The notes under the pieces: model-generated
The model's input: only the letters and a program-made list of their open reading frames with translations
Database searches by the model: none
What the model was told of the DNA's origin: nothing
NCBI GenBank assembly: GCA_035079385.1
Contig: JAVHKY010000056.1
Span: forward strand, 4,216,001-4,280,000
Length of the DNA: 64,000 nt
DNA from: Aspidiotus rigidus
Lineage: Eukaryota > Arthropoda > Insecta > Hemiptera > Diaspididae
Direction of reading: 5' to 3'
Position numbers and translations under genes: made by a program
Shown here: piece after piece, positions 1-12,151 of the stretch
How positions within the stretch are numbered: the stretch's first letter is position 1
How the letters are laid out: each line of letters starts with the position of its first letter

Positions 1-410
1 CCGAACTACTTTCTATTTCTCCGATCGACTTTCCTCACAAAACGAAACAGAAAACCTGGGCATTTATTTCGTATATATGGGTATTCTCAGGAAATCTTGA
101 GTTGAACTTTTGGCTACCTAGTTCTACTTTGTTCCGAATTTCTTGATTCACGAAAAGCCGAAGCTAGATACGATCATGAATAAATAATACGCACTAAAAT
201 ATCTACGTCGTCCGATATTATCGAACAATTTGGAATTTCGTTTCGTTATTAATTTTTTCTGAAATAAATCTCATCGTTTGGTTTCTCAGTTCAGTCGCGT
301 GTTCTCACTTCTCTCCCAACTACCGATTTCGAACGCCGAGTGATAATAATGACAGAATGATGATGATAATAAAACTTTTCTAGACCAATAAGAATAAAGC
401 ATCAACTACG
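1..410. other. No gene seen; flank of MULE
   Basis: AT-rich sequence with no convincing reading frame or repeat structure. It lies outside the left terminal inverted repeat of the MULE element. Confidence 0.5.
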
Positions 411-480
411 GCGATTTCTTTTTGGGTACACTTTTCTTCTGAACTGATACGAAAACTCTACGCGAACGATGAATCGAATT
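411..480 (+). repeat. MULE left terminal inverted repeat
   Basis: Inverted match to 7869-7936, with the shared block running from GCGATTTCTTTTTGGG inward to GAATCGAATT. Weaker similarity (GCCCAGAGGTCGCTAC-like) continues inward to about 560. Confidence 0.75.
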
Positions 481-1429
481 GTTCATCAATATAAATTCGC
501 AAATACCGTTCATCTGCATCACGCGTCAACGCCCAGAGGTCGCTACGATACGATCAACGGTCGACATTATAATTTTTTTTCAATTACCTAAGTAAAAAAT
601 AAACCACGAAAAAAAAATTCAATTTTCCGCCTAAGATGGTTATAGATACGCTGTTCGTACGGAAGCGTCGAAACGTCAAAATGTCTTCTTTTTCATTAAA
701 TTTGTATACCATGTTTAAATTTCTTTCATTGATAAATAAACATATAAACCATTTTCCTGTTCTACCGTCGATAAAATGTTCTAATAATTACAATATATTT
801 CGGCACTCCGTATATTTCTCACTAAAATTAAAGCATACGTTTATTGTGAGTCTTGACGATTACCTTTTAAAACACGATATTTTATACTGACGAGAGTATT
901 ACAATCTCTCGTCTCTCCGTGAGATCTTTGTAAGTATGTAAATTAATAACAAACCAATTTAGTAGGAGAATTTTTAAGTAACTTGTGAGAGCGCGTTGAA
1001 TCAAATGATTTCATAGCTCTCGCTGACTCGCCATCTGCATTGTTATTCTTGTCCAAAAACGCAGGACAAATGAATAAAAAAGATGTACGGATACAACGAA
1101 AAAATAATCCTCCTTTATGTGTTAGGACTTGGGTTGCCAATGTAGAAAATTATAATATTTCACCTGCATCGCCAAGGCGTCGAGTATGAATTTACTTATC
1201 ATATTTTTTTTTTGCCAGACCTTAATTTATCATAAATTTATGGCGAATCGAAACACTTAAGAAAAGCCAAACACATTTTTTGCTAATGGAGGGTATTGAA
1301 TGCGGAAGACCAGACCCAAGCACAAGAAATTCTAAAACTCCATGAAAATAATAAAACCGATGACCAATATTTTTCAGTTACGAGTATAATTATAGTCGTC
1401 AATTATAAACCGCGAAGTCAAGATGTTTC

Positions 1430-4400
1430 TCAATTCAATGAATTTTGTTGCACGCAATACGAGACATTATGTGGTCTTTGATGTCTTTTTATTCTCTTTG
1501 GCATAAGAATTGAGTTTATTTTCGGTTGAGAATACTGGTGCTCGCGTGTGCGGTGAACTTTTCTTGGTCTACCTTGAACAGTCAACTTGCGACTTGACGA
1601 AGGACGCATTCTGCGCGCGATTGCGTTAATTGATACAGGTATCCTTCTAGATGTTTTTTTCCTGGTGAAGTCAGTATATTTGCTGAAAGTTCTCATAGCT
1701 GATTCTAAAGCGGAATCTGTATGTAATGATTTATAATAATTGTTCATCATTGCCTTCGATGACAATAATAAACTCTCGCTTCGCGACATTCTCAGAACCA
1801 CTTCTTGGGCCCATTTTTGAAACGATTCAATGATTTCGAAATTGGCAGGATTTTCTGAGGAAAATTTATGATCATTAGATACTCAAAAATGATTAATCCG
1901 TATTGAAATTGAATTGGCTTACCTTCGTCAGCTTGCAAAAGAGTAGAATTATTTTCGTCGAGAAGAGGAGCTCGACTAGACTCTTCTTGAATTGTCTCTG
2001 AAGGAATATTTTCCTCTTGATGGAGAATAACTTCCTTGATGTTCCCTGAAGGCTGTAAAGGTCCGAACCACTTATTTCCCGAGTCCATACAACCCGTAGC
2101 AATGTATAATAACTGCATGAACGGAGAACAATGATGATAGTAAAATGAAGATATAGGTAGAAGTAATGCAACACGCTTAATGGAATTTATAAATAGGGAA
2201 AATTTTACTGTCTTCGCTGTCAATAATAATGACTCTGCCATTCAAAAAGGAGATGCGTTTCCATTGTACATGCTTACGTCCTCAGCCCACCATCTCTAAC
2301 TTTAATATGAGAGTGGGTTGATTTGTTTGTGTTACGTTTATACTAAACTGTGCCGACGTGGGTTTTTTTGATTGTGAGCACCCCTTCCCCCTCCAATCTC
2401 ATTTTTAGGATATGTAACCGTTTGTTCTGTGTTCCTTCTGGTCTTGGGTTGTAAGCTCATGGTGAGGGATTGACTGAAGTCCCATGTATAGTTAGAATGG
2501 GTAAACGTGCAGAAATCCTCGTTTGTTTCAGGCAATGGAGTGAATGTTAGAGAGGAGCTCGTTTTCTGTTGCGTGCTCACGGTGAGAGACTGACTACAGC
2601 CACGAGTATAATTTAAGCGGCCAAATGCGCGGAAATGTTATTTGTTCCCGGCGTTGGAGGGAATGTTACCGAAGGACTTGTTTTCTCCAGCAGGCTCACG
2701 GTGAGTCGGTGAGGGATCAGCTACAGCCCCCTAACTGATCGGGTTGCGAAATGCGCAGAAATTTTTGTTGTTCCAGGCGATGGAGGAAAAAGAAGTATAA
2801 GCTTATTTCCTGTGACGTGCTAGCGATGAGAGATTGGTGAGATCCCTTAGTTCGATTGATGCAGGTAAATGTATGAAATTTTCATTGTTCCTAAGGGAGG
2901 AGGGAATTTGTTACTGAGGAGGTGACTGTATTTCTCTTTTATTCAACTATTAAAATGTCTCGTAATTATGAGGAATCCCTCCAACTCAAATTGTTCTCTG
3001 TTGCAAGTCGTGGCGGTGACAGATAAATTACTGCCCCACTTATGATCAAAACGGGCAAACGTGAGGAAATATTTGTTGTGCAGGCAAAAGTATTCAAATT
3101 GACTGAGAGGCTCGTCTCCAGCGACATCCTCACGGGGAGAAATCAGCTCCAATCCCAGTGAAGATCAAAGATGGCAAGAACCCAGACATTTTCGTTGTGA
3201 TAAATGTATAGCAATTCTTGTTATACTAGGCAAAGAGAGTGGATTTTCCAACGCCTTACTATATATTCACATTCTTTTGCATAGAGCAACGAGAATTGGC
3301 ATCGCTTCTCGCTACGAGTTCACAACGGAAGAGGAACCTTTGTAAATTTACTTTGTTTTCTTCCCGCACAATGAGAATGTCTGCGAATTTTTTCTGCCTG
3401 ATGGATTCTCTCCATTGCCAGGAACAACAAGATTTTCCGCACGTTTGAACGCTTCGATCATACTCGGGGCTATAGTTAATCTCACATCGCGAGCACGCAA
3501 CTGAAAACGAGCTCCTCGTTAACATTCACCCCATCGCCTGAAACAATGAAAATTTCCACACTTTTACCGGCTCTGACCAGACACGAGACCTCGTCTCAAC
3601 CAATCCCATACCATAAGATTAAACCAAGACAACGATTTGAGGACAAAAGTACCAGAACAAATATAGCGCACAAACTCCTCCAAATTGGGTTCTGCACGTC
3701 TCCTGTCCCAAAAAAATTGAAAGAGAAAGTGCTGTCCTCAATCGAAAAACCCGACAGTATAAGTAATACAGCAAAACTGTGGGAAACACAATTTAGCCCG
3801 TTTTGCCCAAGGACCTCAATTCTACTGCACTGCACCAGCATTTGTTTTACATCGCGATTTGCTCTCTCAATACTCGCTCGGGAGGCCCGGGAGTTGTAAA
3901 TTGAGCACACCAATTGTCCCTCCCCTTCTTTCGTCCAAATTAACAAAAGCTATAATACCAATTTAGAAATATTATTCCCGAGTATAACATCAAGTTGAAT
4001 TCAGGTTTTGACAAAACATTCTTGTTTTCACGTCGGTCATCAAGGGGAAATATAATTAATAATAATAGTAGCTTTACTTTTTGTTTTTCCTTCACGGTCA
4101 CGGGCAAAATCAGGTGTTGAAGATTCGAGTTCGATGATTCTTGTTTTAAGATAAAATACATATGTTTGCAAATGGCTCCTCCTAAACCTGCCCGACAGGA
4201 ACACAAACCAAGATTCTCATTGAAATGATACGAGTGTCCATTGTCAAGTTGACAATTTTTCCATCCTCATACCGGTACTGAGAATTTTTTGATCTGCTTT
4301 CAAGAAATCTGAATCTGAAAACATTCGAATGGGAATTATTAGATGATAGTAACTGGTAGCTGCCCTAATCAAAAATCGTGCGTGTTCATAAAATTTTTTT

Positions 4401-7400
4401 GGCTAAATTAGAACTATGTTTACACTAAAAACCTTTTTTTTGATATAATCTGGAAACCGCCCATTAGCAAAACTTATAAGTTTGTTGCTATAAAACTCGT
4501 CATATTCATTTACAATGACGTCAAATAACTGAAGAGGAGAAACAGCTTTTGTACGCTCTAAAATTCGGTCCTTTACAACCTAAAATCAGAATAATGAAAA
4601 CAATAATAATAATACTAGGCAGAATAATAATAACAAAGGGAAAGCACAAACAGGGCAGAAGCAAAACTCGATATTCATTGAAAGAAAATTCCGCAATTCG
4701 ACCATCTGATTTTTCTCCCGGGACTCAGCTGGCAAGTTACCTTACACAACATGAAGATTCCATAGCAAATCCTTAAGGGCTAGTTAACCAACTAGTATTC
4801 AACTCCCTGCACGAAAACTATTAATCCGATTTTTAAAAAAATAGTCTATAACAAAATTCACGTTCAAGACTTCAATAACTCTGAATTTCATGGAAATCAA
4901 CCTCATAGCTACAGAGAATATTCGTACACAAACAAAAAGTACATATACGTACGCACGTACATTATGAATTTGAGCGAATATTAAAATTCTATTCTAGACT
5001 TTGTGAAATGCCGAGAAAACACCCCACACCACCGCTCGGAAGACAGCAAAACCTCTAAATAGAATCAGTAAACACGTGCATCATTAATACCATGCAGTTT
5101 TATTTTTGAAACAGCCGCGACCGTTTGTGTTAGGCTCCCTACAGGTACATACGAAACTAGAACTAAATTCTTCACCTGCCTCTAAACTCACAATTACGTG
5201 TTGTAACTTGTTGCCTAGTGCGCGTGAGTAGTTTAATGGCATTTATTTTCATTATTGATTCTAGTCTTTTTTTTTTTTTTTATTTATTAATTTATATATT
5301 GTACTCTTTATTTTTAGATATGCACTATCATTTTTCTTTACACAGTAAAGAAAAAATTCAACACCAGACAAAAGAATAATTATGTGTTTCTTAGCCTTGA
5401 TAATGACCCCCAACAAATAGAAATGTCGGCTTTGCGACGGTTTTACATTCCCATAAACATGAATTGGGGAAAGAAAAGCCATAACGATCGTAAGAGGACG
5501 CCTTATTTTCCCCTGAAATCAAAAAATGTTTGTCTTCTTGTAAAAAACCTGAGATACTAACCTTGATTGCACCTTCACTTATATTGTTCGTGTTTTGGCC
5601 TCGTGTAATCAAATCGACTCGAAAATACGAACACCATTCTTCTCGTCTTTGATATAAATTACTGACGTAATCAATAAATTTTTCGTATTTCTGAACAACA
5701 GTATTATTCAAAAACGTTTCATATACGTCATTGAAACAATCCTCAGTTAGAGCATAAACCATTTTTTTGACAAAAGAGAAGAGGAGAGGGCGATCGTCTT
5801 TTATGACTCCGGTTTCAGCATTCCAAACATATCTCCATGCAGCCTGGAGTACATGGAAATGACATAAAAGCAAGCAAATCTCCGGAAAGGTTTTCTTGAG
5901 AGCCCATCGCTCGGAAGCGCTGTCATCAGTCATTATGATAAAAGGGCCACGTAAACCTCGGCCACCGAAAGCTTTTTCTTCGAGTAAAAGCTCTTTGATT
6001 AGACCAAAACCAGTGGCTAGATGTTCTTTGTCTTCTGTTGTTGTTATGAGCGCTGCCAAAGGAAGACCGCCAGCGATGCTGTTTGTGAGAACAATGAACA
6101 ATTTGCAACCAAATAAGTCTACCGTCCCAGTCGCATCTACAAACATGAATAAAATTAATTAATACATTAGCAATTATGAGCACAAATGAAGCGTGTTCTT
6201 CATTCTAACTGCACATTCTGCACAAATTACCTATGAATACAATTTCACCGCTCTGATGTATGCACTCATGGACTCGTAGCATGAATGGTGTGACAATAGC
6301 TAGAACAAAATTATCTTTACTGTCCACCATCCTCATCTCAGCTCTTTTTCCTTCATGTTTCTCGTTATAATCCGAAATTCTTTCGAACAAATCTGCCATC
6401 ATTTTCAATCCATAGGACGAAGCGTATTCCTTCTTGAAAACTTTGTAAAAAAGTCTATTCAAACAGAAAACAAAGTTAAAATTAAAAATCATGTCAAACA
6501 ATCCTCGCAAGCAAGGAACAAAAGATTTGTGCAATCACCGTCGAATCCAGCCAATATCGGGACAGTAATACCGATCTCCTTGGATCTCATGAAAATCGCT
6601 GGTACTGTATTCTCTCCTTAATTCCTTTAAATGTTCTTGAAGAGCTCGCGAAGGGGTGAGTCCGCGTCCGAAATATGTGATAAATTTCTCGCGTACCTCT
6701 TCAGAAACATCGCGATATTTAAGAGATGCAGCGCAATCAGTTTCATGATTATGCGAATTATTTAATCTGACTTCTACTCTCAATTGTGACTGCCCCGCAC
6801 TGCGAAGCATATCAATTGTATCAGAAAATAGAAAGACAGTTCATTTAATAGGTACTGTCTACTAGCGGCATGTAGACTGTACCTACTTACACTTCGAATT
6901 TATAAGTTACACAAATAACTTCATACCCGTTTTTTTTTACTCGCATTAATAAGGTAAATGGGCATAAAGTTTGTCGCTCAGAAGTTCTTTTCGACTTTAC
7001 GTGGTGCCCACAACGATATTTTGCCTGAGAAATTAAGTAAAAGAGATGTAAGTAAACGTAAAGGTGAGTTCAATAGGTATACAGGTACAAAAACATATTT
7101 CGTAACATAAGAATTTGTTGTTAATTACTTTGAACAGAACGTTTGAGATAGTACGTTTTATAGGCTTAGTTTTCATCTTCCTGAAGAAAACTTTTGTATC
7201 TATTTTAAAATTCTCAAGCCACTTGTGTACGTCGGACATCGATTGAACATCAAACTGTAACACAAAAGTGGGTAGTAATAAATGAATAACAAAGTGTAGG
7301 TATTCAATCAAAGTCTGAATAACTATCTCAATGTTAACGCCAAAAAACCGCAAAACTTACAGTCAATAATTTAGAACTCCCTGATTGAGAGTGGTTCTTC

Positions 7401-7664
7401 GATAGTAGAGAGGGCTGCAAACTGTGGTTCTTCCGTATGTGGCGAATGATACCAAGTTTTGTGGAACATTTGAAACCACACTCATGACATTCGAACACTG
7501 GTTTGTCTTGCTGATGAGATTCATGTTGGGATAAGCAATGTCGTTTCAATGAAGAAGAATTGACATACCTTTTTTCACAAGTTTGGCACTGAAATTTTCG
7601 ATCCAACGCAGATACATCTCTTATGAAAGATTTGATTTTATGCACCTCACGTAAACATCGCAAC
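1430..7664 (-). CDS. MULE transposase with C2H2 fingers, DDE core and SWIM finger (multi-exon)
   Basis: Exons read on the minus strand, 5' to 3'. About 7664-7361 holds two C2H2 fingers (FQCQTCEKRYV..H and FECHECGFKC..H). 7254-7129 follows. About 6788-6539 holds a FAR1/MULE-like N-terminal region (NSHNHETDCAASLKYRD). 6454-6231 and 6136-5562 hold the catalytic core: DATGTVD (first D), MTDDSASERW (second D), CHFHVLQAAW, and NNISEGAIK with the likely catalytic E. About 4290-4078 holds a SWIM zinc finger (CSCRAGLGGAICKH). 2112-1923 and 1854-1430 hold a basic C-terminus. Junctions 6539/6454, 6231/6136 and 1923/1854 have GT-AG borders and keep the frame, and the 6231/6136 join restores VFIDATGTVD. 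One or more exons between 5562 and 4290 were not found, and the phase of the join 7129/~6788 does not fit, so this copy may be slightly decayed. MULE transposases cut and paste DNA in the nucleus. Confidence 0.7.
2440..3560. repeat. Diverged ~120-bp minisatellite with an inverted segment
   Basis: A unit of about 120 bp recurs near 2460, 2580, 2700 and 2820 and more loosely to about 3200. Shared landmarks are CTCACGGTGAG, GCGNAGAAATNNT and GGAGCTCGTTTTCTG. From about 3430 to 3560 the same landmarks appear in the opposite orientation (for example CGAGCACGCAACTGAAAAC). The block lies in a MULE transposase intron. It could be a decayed foldback element with internal tandem repeats. Confidence 0.55.
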
Positions 7665-7868
7665 AAAACATTTCCTCAATGAAGAATTCTCTTCGAGATT
7701 CTATTCTTTTGACTAGACCCCTAGAAAGACTTTCGACAAAGGGCTGGAATCGAGAAACTGGCAATGGAAAATATTAAAAAGGGAGACCCGAGACTGGGAC
7801 ATTAGCGCTCTAATAAAGTTCATGTTACATGGTGCTTGTAGCGAGCTCCGAGGCTCTGGTACTGGCGT

Positions 7869-7936
7869 GATTCGATTCAACGTTCGCGTAGTGTTCGTAT
7901 CAGTTCAGAAGAAAAGTGTACCCAAAAAGAAATCGC
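7869..7936 (-). repeat. MULE right terminal inverted repeat
   Basis: Inverted partner of 411-480. The two differ by a few substitutions and a 2-nt length difference. Confidence 0.75.
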
Positions 7937-8242
7937 GCATGGCGCGCACCCCTTATGTTCTCACGTTGAAGATTACTGATTACACCGACCGACCGACCGA
8001 CGTAAACGCAATGTTTACAAAGCATGCTTTATTATATAGGATTATATAGGATTGATAAAACGCAAAATTTCTCGCGCACAAACGGTGTTAATTCATACGG
8101 AATTCCGCTACGCTTGCAGCGATTGTTTGACTACCTTCCACACCACACCTGTGTCGGAACCTTACCGGCGGTACCCTAATATTGACAAAATTTTTGAGGG
8201 TCGTAAAAGATGAAGAAATTCACCTGAGAAGATAATTTTTTC
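7937..8242. other. No gene seen
   Basis: Spacer between the MULE right end and a small palindromic element. It contains a short GACC run near 7989. No coding or RNA signal was recognised. Confidence 0.5.
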
Positions 8243-8379
8243 TATACTCTGTCCGCAAATAGAGTGGGTCGCGTAAACAAACCCGCGAACCGATTCCTCC
8301 CATTGTAATCAATTTTTTTTGCATGAAAGCGAGTCGCGGGTTTGTTGACGTGACCCATTCTATTTGCGGGCAGAGTATA
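8243..8379. mobile_element. 137-bp palindromic MITE with TA ends
   Basis: Near-perfect hairpin. The left arm TATACTCTGTCCGCAAATAG and the right arm ending CTATTTGCGGGCAGAGTATA pair over about 45 bp, leaving a short T-rich centre. The outermost TA on each side fits a TA target duplication, as in Tc1/mariner-type MITEs. It has no coding capacity. Confidence 0.75.
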
Positions 8380-8583
8380 AATAAGTAGAGCATAGTAAGT
8401 TGTCGATTTGTACCCAGTTTCAGATTTTTAGGTTAATACCTGACACCTCTACAAATTTTTAAAAATTGATGAATTTATATTACATAGTAGTAGTAGTAGT
8501 AGTATTCATGTGGTTTTCCTGCTTAGTTATACCTTGCAACGCTCCTAGCGTAGATTATATCAACTGACACAACTCATGCGACA

Positions 8584-8831
8584 AGGGCTTTTCTATGTCG
8601 GCGCTACTCGGCGTATTGCATACGTATTCTCCTATGTGTCATCGAAATGGTAGTATATCTAACACTGCTCTCATGGGTGTTGCTGGATTGATTGCATACT
8701 CAAATCACTTCACAATGAAAATGAGTATGCAATCCAGCAACACCCAACCCATAAGAGCAATGTTAGAAATACTACCATTTTGATAACACGTAGGAGAATA
8801 CGTATGCAATGCGCCGACATGGAAAAGCCCT
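8584..8831. repeat. 248-bp long hairpin (foldback MITE or hairpin-RNA precursor)
   Basis: AGGGCTTTTCTATGTCGGCG at the left pairs with the end GCGCCGACATGGAAAAGCCCT. The pairing runs about 110 bp per arm to a loop of about 20 bp near 8704-8723. Arm identity is high, with only scattered mismatches and one short asymmetric bulge. It looks like a foldback MITE, but a transcript would form long dsRNA. Confidence 0.75.
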
Positions 8832-8939
8832 AAGGTTCTTGCTCGTATACGAGTCAAGAACCACTTGCAATGGCTTTTACTTTCTGCCTTCTTTTTTTAG
8901 TTGGGGGGCCGTTCCTTTGAGAGCGTTGTACCGTCCTCC

Positions 8940-9413
8940 AATATTATTAATTACATTCATTGTTCACATTTCTGTTTCTTGATAGAGAGGTATCAGTTTG
9001 ATTACTAAGGCGCTAGAGGTATTCTCAAGAATGTAAACAAACCCGTGATGTGGTGGTAAATTTTAGTGAAGAGGTGCGACTTAATGTTTTACGTGCGTTG
9101 AGTGTTCGCTTTTACAGAATAGAATTTGAGTGATAGGAGATAAATTGACATTGTTGCAATCGGTCGGGGAAATATGAAAATATTATGAATAATAAAAGTA
9201 GAGTATTGAGTTATTAATTTAGGAACGTTGATCAATGATCACCTACATTCTTCCTATTTCGTACTGCGGATTATTTTAACCACAATTACCGTCCTATTAA
9301 TTACATTCGTTGTTCACATTTCTGTCGCTTGATAGAGAGGTATCAGTTTGATTACGTACGTTGAGTTGAGTGTTCGCTTTTACGGAATAGAATGAATAAT
9401 AAAAGTAGAATAT
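8940..9413. repeat. Direct repeat, second copy internally deleted
   Basis: The block starting ATTACATTCATTGTTCACAT near 8951 recurs from about 9300 (ATTACATTCGTTGTTCACAT). Both share a GATAGAGAGGTATCAGTTTG stretch, then TTGAGTGTTCGCTTTTAC and AATAATAAAAGTAGA. The second copy lacks the internal part (about 9010-9090 and others), so it is a deletion derivative of the first. Confidence 0.7.
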
Positions 9414-10942
9414 TGGAGAAAAAAAAATGACGAATGATTGTATAGGGTAGTATTTCAATACTTGAACATGAAATCAATATTGAACTAAGATATTGTATCT
9501 GTTCCAATCTCATGTTTATTGATCGTTATATTCTTTCCTCACTACCTATGTCTCGCAAATTGTTGAGGGCTTATTGCTTCGTCAATCCTATGTAGTGGTC
9601 TGTGTTATACGCAATCCGATTTGTCAAATAAATGTTTTATCGCGTAGCATAGTGTAATTAGTTTGAGGGCCTGGAATACCATTTTTTTATCATATCTTTT
9701 CATATTTGCGTATTCGGCAAAGTAGGTTGCATCACAACACATTTTCTTTCATGCATTAGGCCTATGTTATTTGAAGAAAACAAGCAATAAAAATATGAGA
9801 ATGTGAATAACCAAAGAGAACAAGGAATGATAGGTAATTATGAATGTAGAAGTGTGGAGTAGAATGCGACAATATTAAATGATCAAAGAGGAGTACAGAT
9901 GTCTGAAGAAAGTGAGTCAATGAAATTGAGAATAAACTGTTGACAAGGAAAGTGAGAAAAAGTTATACCATGGTTATTGGGTGTTTGTTTCAAGTTACAC
10001 ATTACCTATACTTAGCAGTGACTGGAACTCGCATCAAGATTGAGAAGAATCAATATAATGTGATAAGTTAAGAAATTGTTGAATGTTTGTTTACTTGTAA
10101 AAAATGGATGAAAATTTCTGCGAAGGGAGATAAGTATTATCAGAGAAATCAAGAACCAATTTCAGAACGCATGAAGCGTAAAGCCATAGATGATGTGGGA
10201 TCAAGAAAGCTGAAAGAAGAAACTCAGAAATAAATCCCAACATTGCAAGCCAAATATTTGACAGGATTTTGATGGGTGAAACTAAAAACATCAAGCTAAA
10301 AGTCAAAGAATAACATTTATTTTTAGTGTAGAAATTAGAGAAAGATGACAAGTTGAAAGCTTAAGGTGTATATTATAGAATAAGAGCTAAAACTTGGATG
10401 TCAAACGCTGAGTCGAGTCAGAAAGTCAAGAAGCTTAGCAAGAACCTCTTCCAGCCGACCAGTAGTCGGGTGCTTGTTTAATTAAGTTTCATTCCAAATT
10501 ATTTATGTTATGATCTTCGCTTCCCATGTTATTCTTATGGGGTCAACATCTCAGTTGGATCAAGGGTGGGTAGTTTTGCTTAGGTATTGTTATTTGCTGA
10601 TTGACGTCACAGAAACCTGGGCTATTGTTGGCTTATTGGCTATTTGAATTTGATATGTAGTCATTGTACAGCAAATGTTTTCTAAATGGGAGGTGCAGTT
10701 ACCCACCCACTGGGAAAAATTTTCTCAATACCATGACAATACCATTTTTGCAAGAAATGGCACAACATTACCATTTTATAAGCGTTCTTATTGATCAAAT
10801 TTCAAAAAATGAGCGTGGTCAGTTGTTCTGTCAAGAATTTGGTAAAATGTCAGTCATATGGCATCAATTTTTCCCGGCGGGATATATTGCCAAAACTACC
10901 AACAAATCTTATTAAATCTCTTATCTCGAAGTATTTGATTTC
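9414..10942. other. No gene seen
   Basis: AT-rich intergenic sequence. Only short, low-complexity reading frames are present on either strand. No inverted termini or RNA gene was recognised. Confidence 0.5.
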
Positions 10943-10997
10943 ATATTTAAATGAAATAACGAGGCTTTTCCCGCACCGTTTTTTATTAAAAGATCGT

Positions 10998-11032
10998 GAC
11001 GTTTCGGCCCAGCTAGTGGCCTTTATCAAACG
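10998..11032 (-). ncRNA. Mirror copy of degenerate hammerhead motif
   Basis: The inverted copy of 11727-11761 in the left palindrome arm, with the same two core substitutions. Confidence 0.5.
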
Positions 11033-11124
11033 AGACTGAAGATGAGGAAAACAAGAACGTAGACTACGGGTAATACAGTACCTAGGTATGTAAGCCGTGA
11101 GTCATAAGGGAAGGAAACATGAAA

Positions 11125-11460
11125 TTATCTGCTGATGTTCGAGATGGTAGGAGCGTACACAGATGCAAAATTTACAGTATCACTCTTAAAGTTGACGACA
11201 GTATTCGAATGTTTTATTATTTCAACAACTTCCCTTATCTTACGTTTTTTATCATTAGATTCATTGGCTAAAATCTTGATCTGCTGAAAATTAAACTTAT
11301 GGTTACATTCTTTGGAATGGACAGCCAGAGCAGTGTGATCATTTTGGTTTCTTTCGTCGGTTTTATGTTGGGAGAGTTTAGCAGAAAGTAACTGACGAGT
11401 CTCTCCCACATAAAGTTTGATCACACTGCTCTGGCTGTCCATTCCAAAGAATGTAACCAT
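11125..11460 (-). pseudogene. Penelope-like GIY-YIG endonuclease C-terminus (fragment)
   Basis: An open frame of about 111 codons spans the palindrome centre. YVGETRQ corresponds to the YIG part of GIY-YIG, followed by a spaced SQHKTDERN segment and HTALAVHSKECNHKFNF, the pattern of Penelope-type GIY-YIG domains. The upstream RT is absent, so this is a 3'-end fragment. The same C-terminal half is encoded again in the opposite direction on the plus strand of the right arm. Confidence 0.65.
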
Positions 11461-11726
11461 AAGTTTAATTTTCAGCAGATCAAGATTCTAGCCAATGAAT
11501 CTAATGATAAAAAACGTAAGATAAGGGAAGTTGTTGAAATAATAACACGTTCGAATACTGTCGTCAACTTTAAGAGGGATACTGTAAATTTTGCATCTGT
11601 GTACGCTCCTACCATCTCGAACATCAGCAGATAATTTCATGTTTCCTTCCCTTATGACTCACGGCTTACATACCTAGGTACTGTATTACCCGTAGTCTAC
11701 GTTCTTGTTTTCCTCATCTTCAGTCT

Positions 11727-11761
11727 CGTTTGATAAAGGCCACTAGCTGGGCCGAAACGTC
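11727..11761 (+). ncRNA. Degenerate hammerhead ribozyme motif in Penelope terminus
   Basis: TTGATAA, then a GGCC/GGCC helix II, then GAAAC followed by GTC, matches the hammerhead core layout CUGANGA-helixII-GAAA. Core positions C3 and G8 are changed (C to T, G to A). Both are needed for cleavage, so this copy should be inactive. The mirror copy is at 10998-11032 on the minus strand. Hammerhead motifs are known in the terminal repeats of Penelope-like elements. Confidence 0.5.
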
Positions 11762-11816
11762 ACGATCTTTTAATAAAAAACGGTGCGGGAAAAGCCTCGT
11801 TATTTCATTTAAATAT

Positions 11817-12143
11817 TATATTTATCCTTGCACGCGAAAAATTCGTCCACCTTTATTTGATTTCATTCATTACATTTCCTCATAATTTACTCCTTTTTCT
11901 CCCATCAGTAAAATATGACAATGCAAATTGAAGTGATCCCTCATTTTTTTTTTCAATTACCTACATCTTAAGCGTGTAACAACTTAATGTTTTCAAGAAT
12001 AATTTGTAATTTTTCAAGTTATGGGCGGACACACCAAAAGTAGGAATACCCAAACGAGCGAGGATTTTAGCAAAATGAAATGTGGACTGAGCAGCCAGTT
12101 TGCCAAATATACAGTAGATGTTCTACATATGTGTAATTATGTA
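11817..12143. other. No gene seen
   Basis: AT-rich spacer with no supported feature. Confidence 0.5.
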
Positions 12144-12151
12144 GACTTACA

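Larger units (their letters stand above)
411..7936 (-). mobile_element. Mutator-like (MULE) DNA transposon
   Basis: About 70 bp at 411-480 is repeated in inverted orientation at 7869-7936 (outer end GCGATTTCTTTTTGGG, with a few mismatches). Between the two copies, on the minus strand, lie exons of a MULE transposase, so the pair is read as terminal inverted repeats and the whole as a 7.5-kb element. MULEs normally make 8-11 bp target duplications. The bases outside the two repeats (TCAACTACG and GCATGGCGC) do not match, so the true ends may lie slightly elsewhere or the copy may be old. A block of diverged minisatellite at 2440-3560 sits in a transposase intron. Confidence 0.75.
10943..11816. 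mobile_element. Penelope-like element remnant, head-to-head palindrome
   Basis: Two arms of about 400 bp (10943-11341 and 11420-11816) are near-perfect inverted copies around a loop of about 80 bp. Outermost bases are ATATTTAAATGAAATAACG and its complement. Each arm carries the C-terminal GIY-YIG endonuclease segment of a Penelope-like retroelement, reading through the loop on the minus strand (KLYVGETRQLLSAKLSQHK, then DHTALAVHSKECNHKF). A hammerhead-like motif lies distal to it in each arm. Inverted duplicated termini are usual for Penelope-like elements, which insert with partial tandem or inverted copies. Confidence 0.75.

Noticed and set aside
1893..2174. Second frame overlapping a MULE exon
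   Set aside because: It overlaps the exon at 1923-2112 in another frame and lacks any domain.
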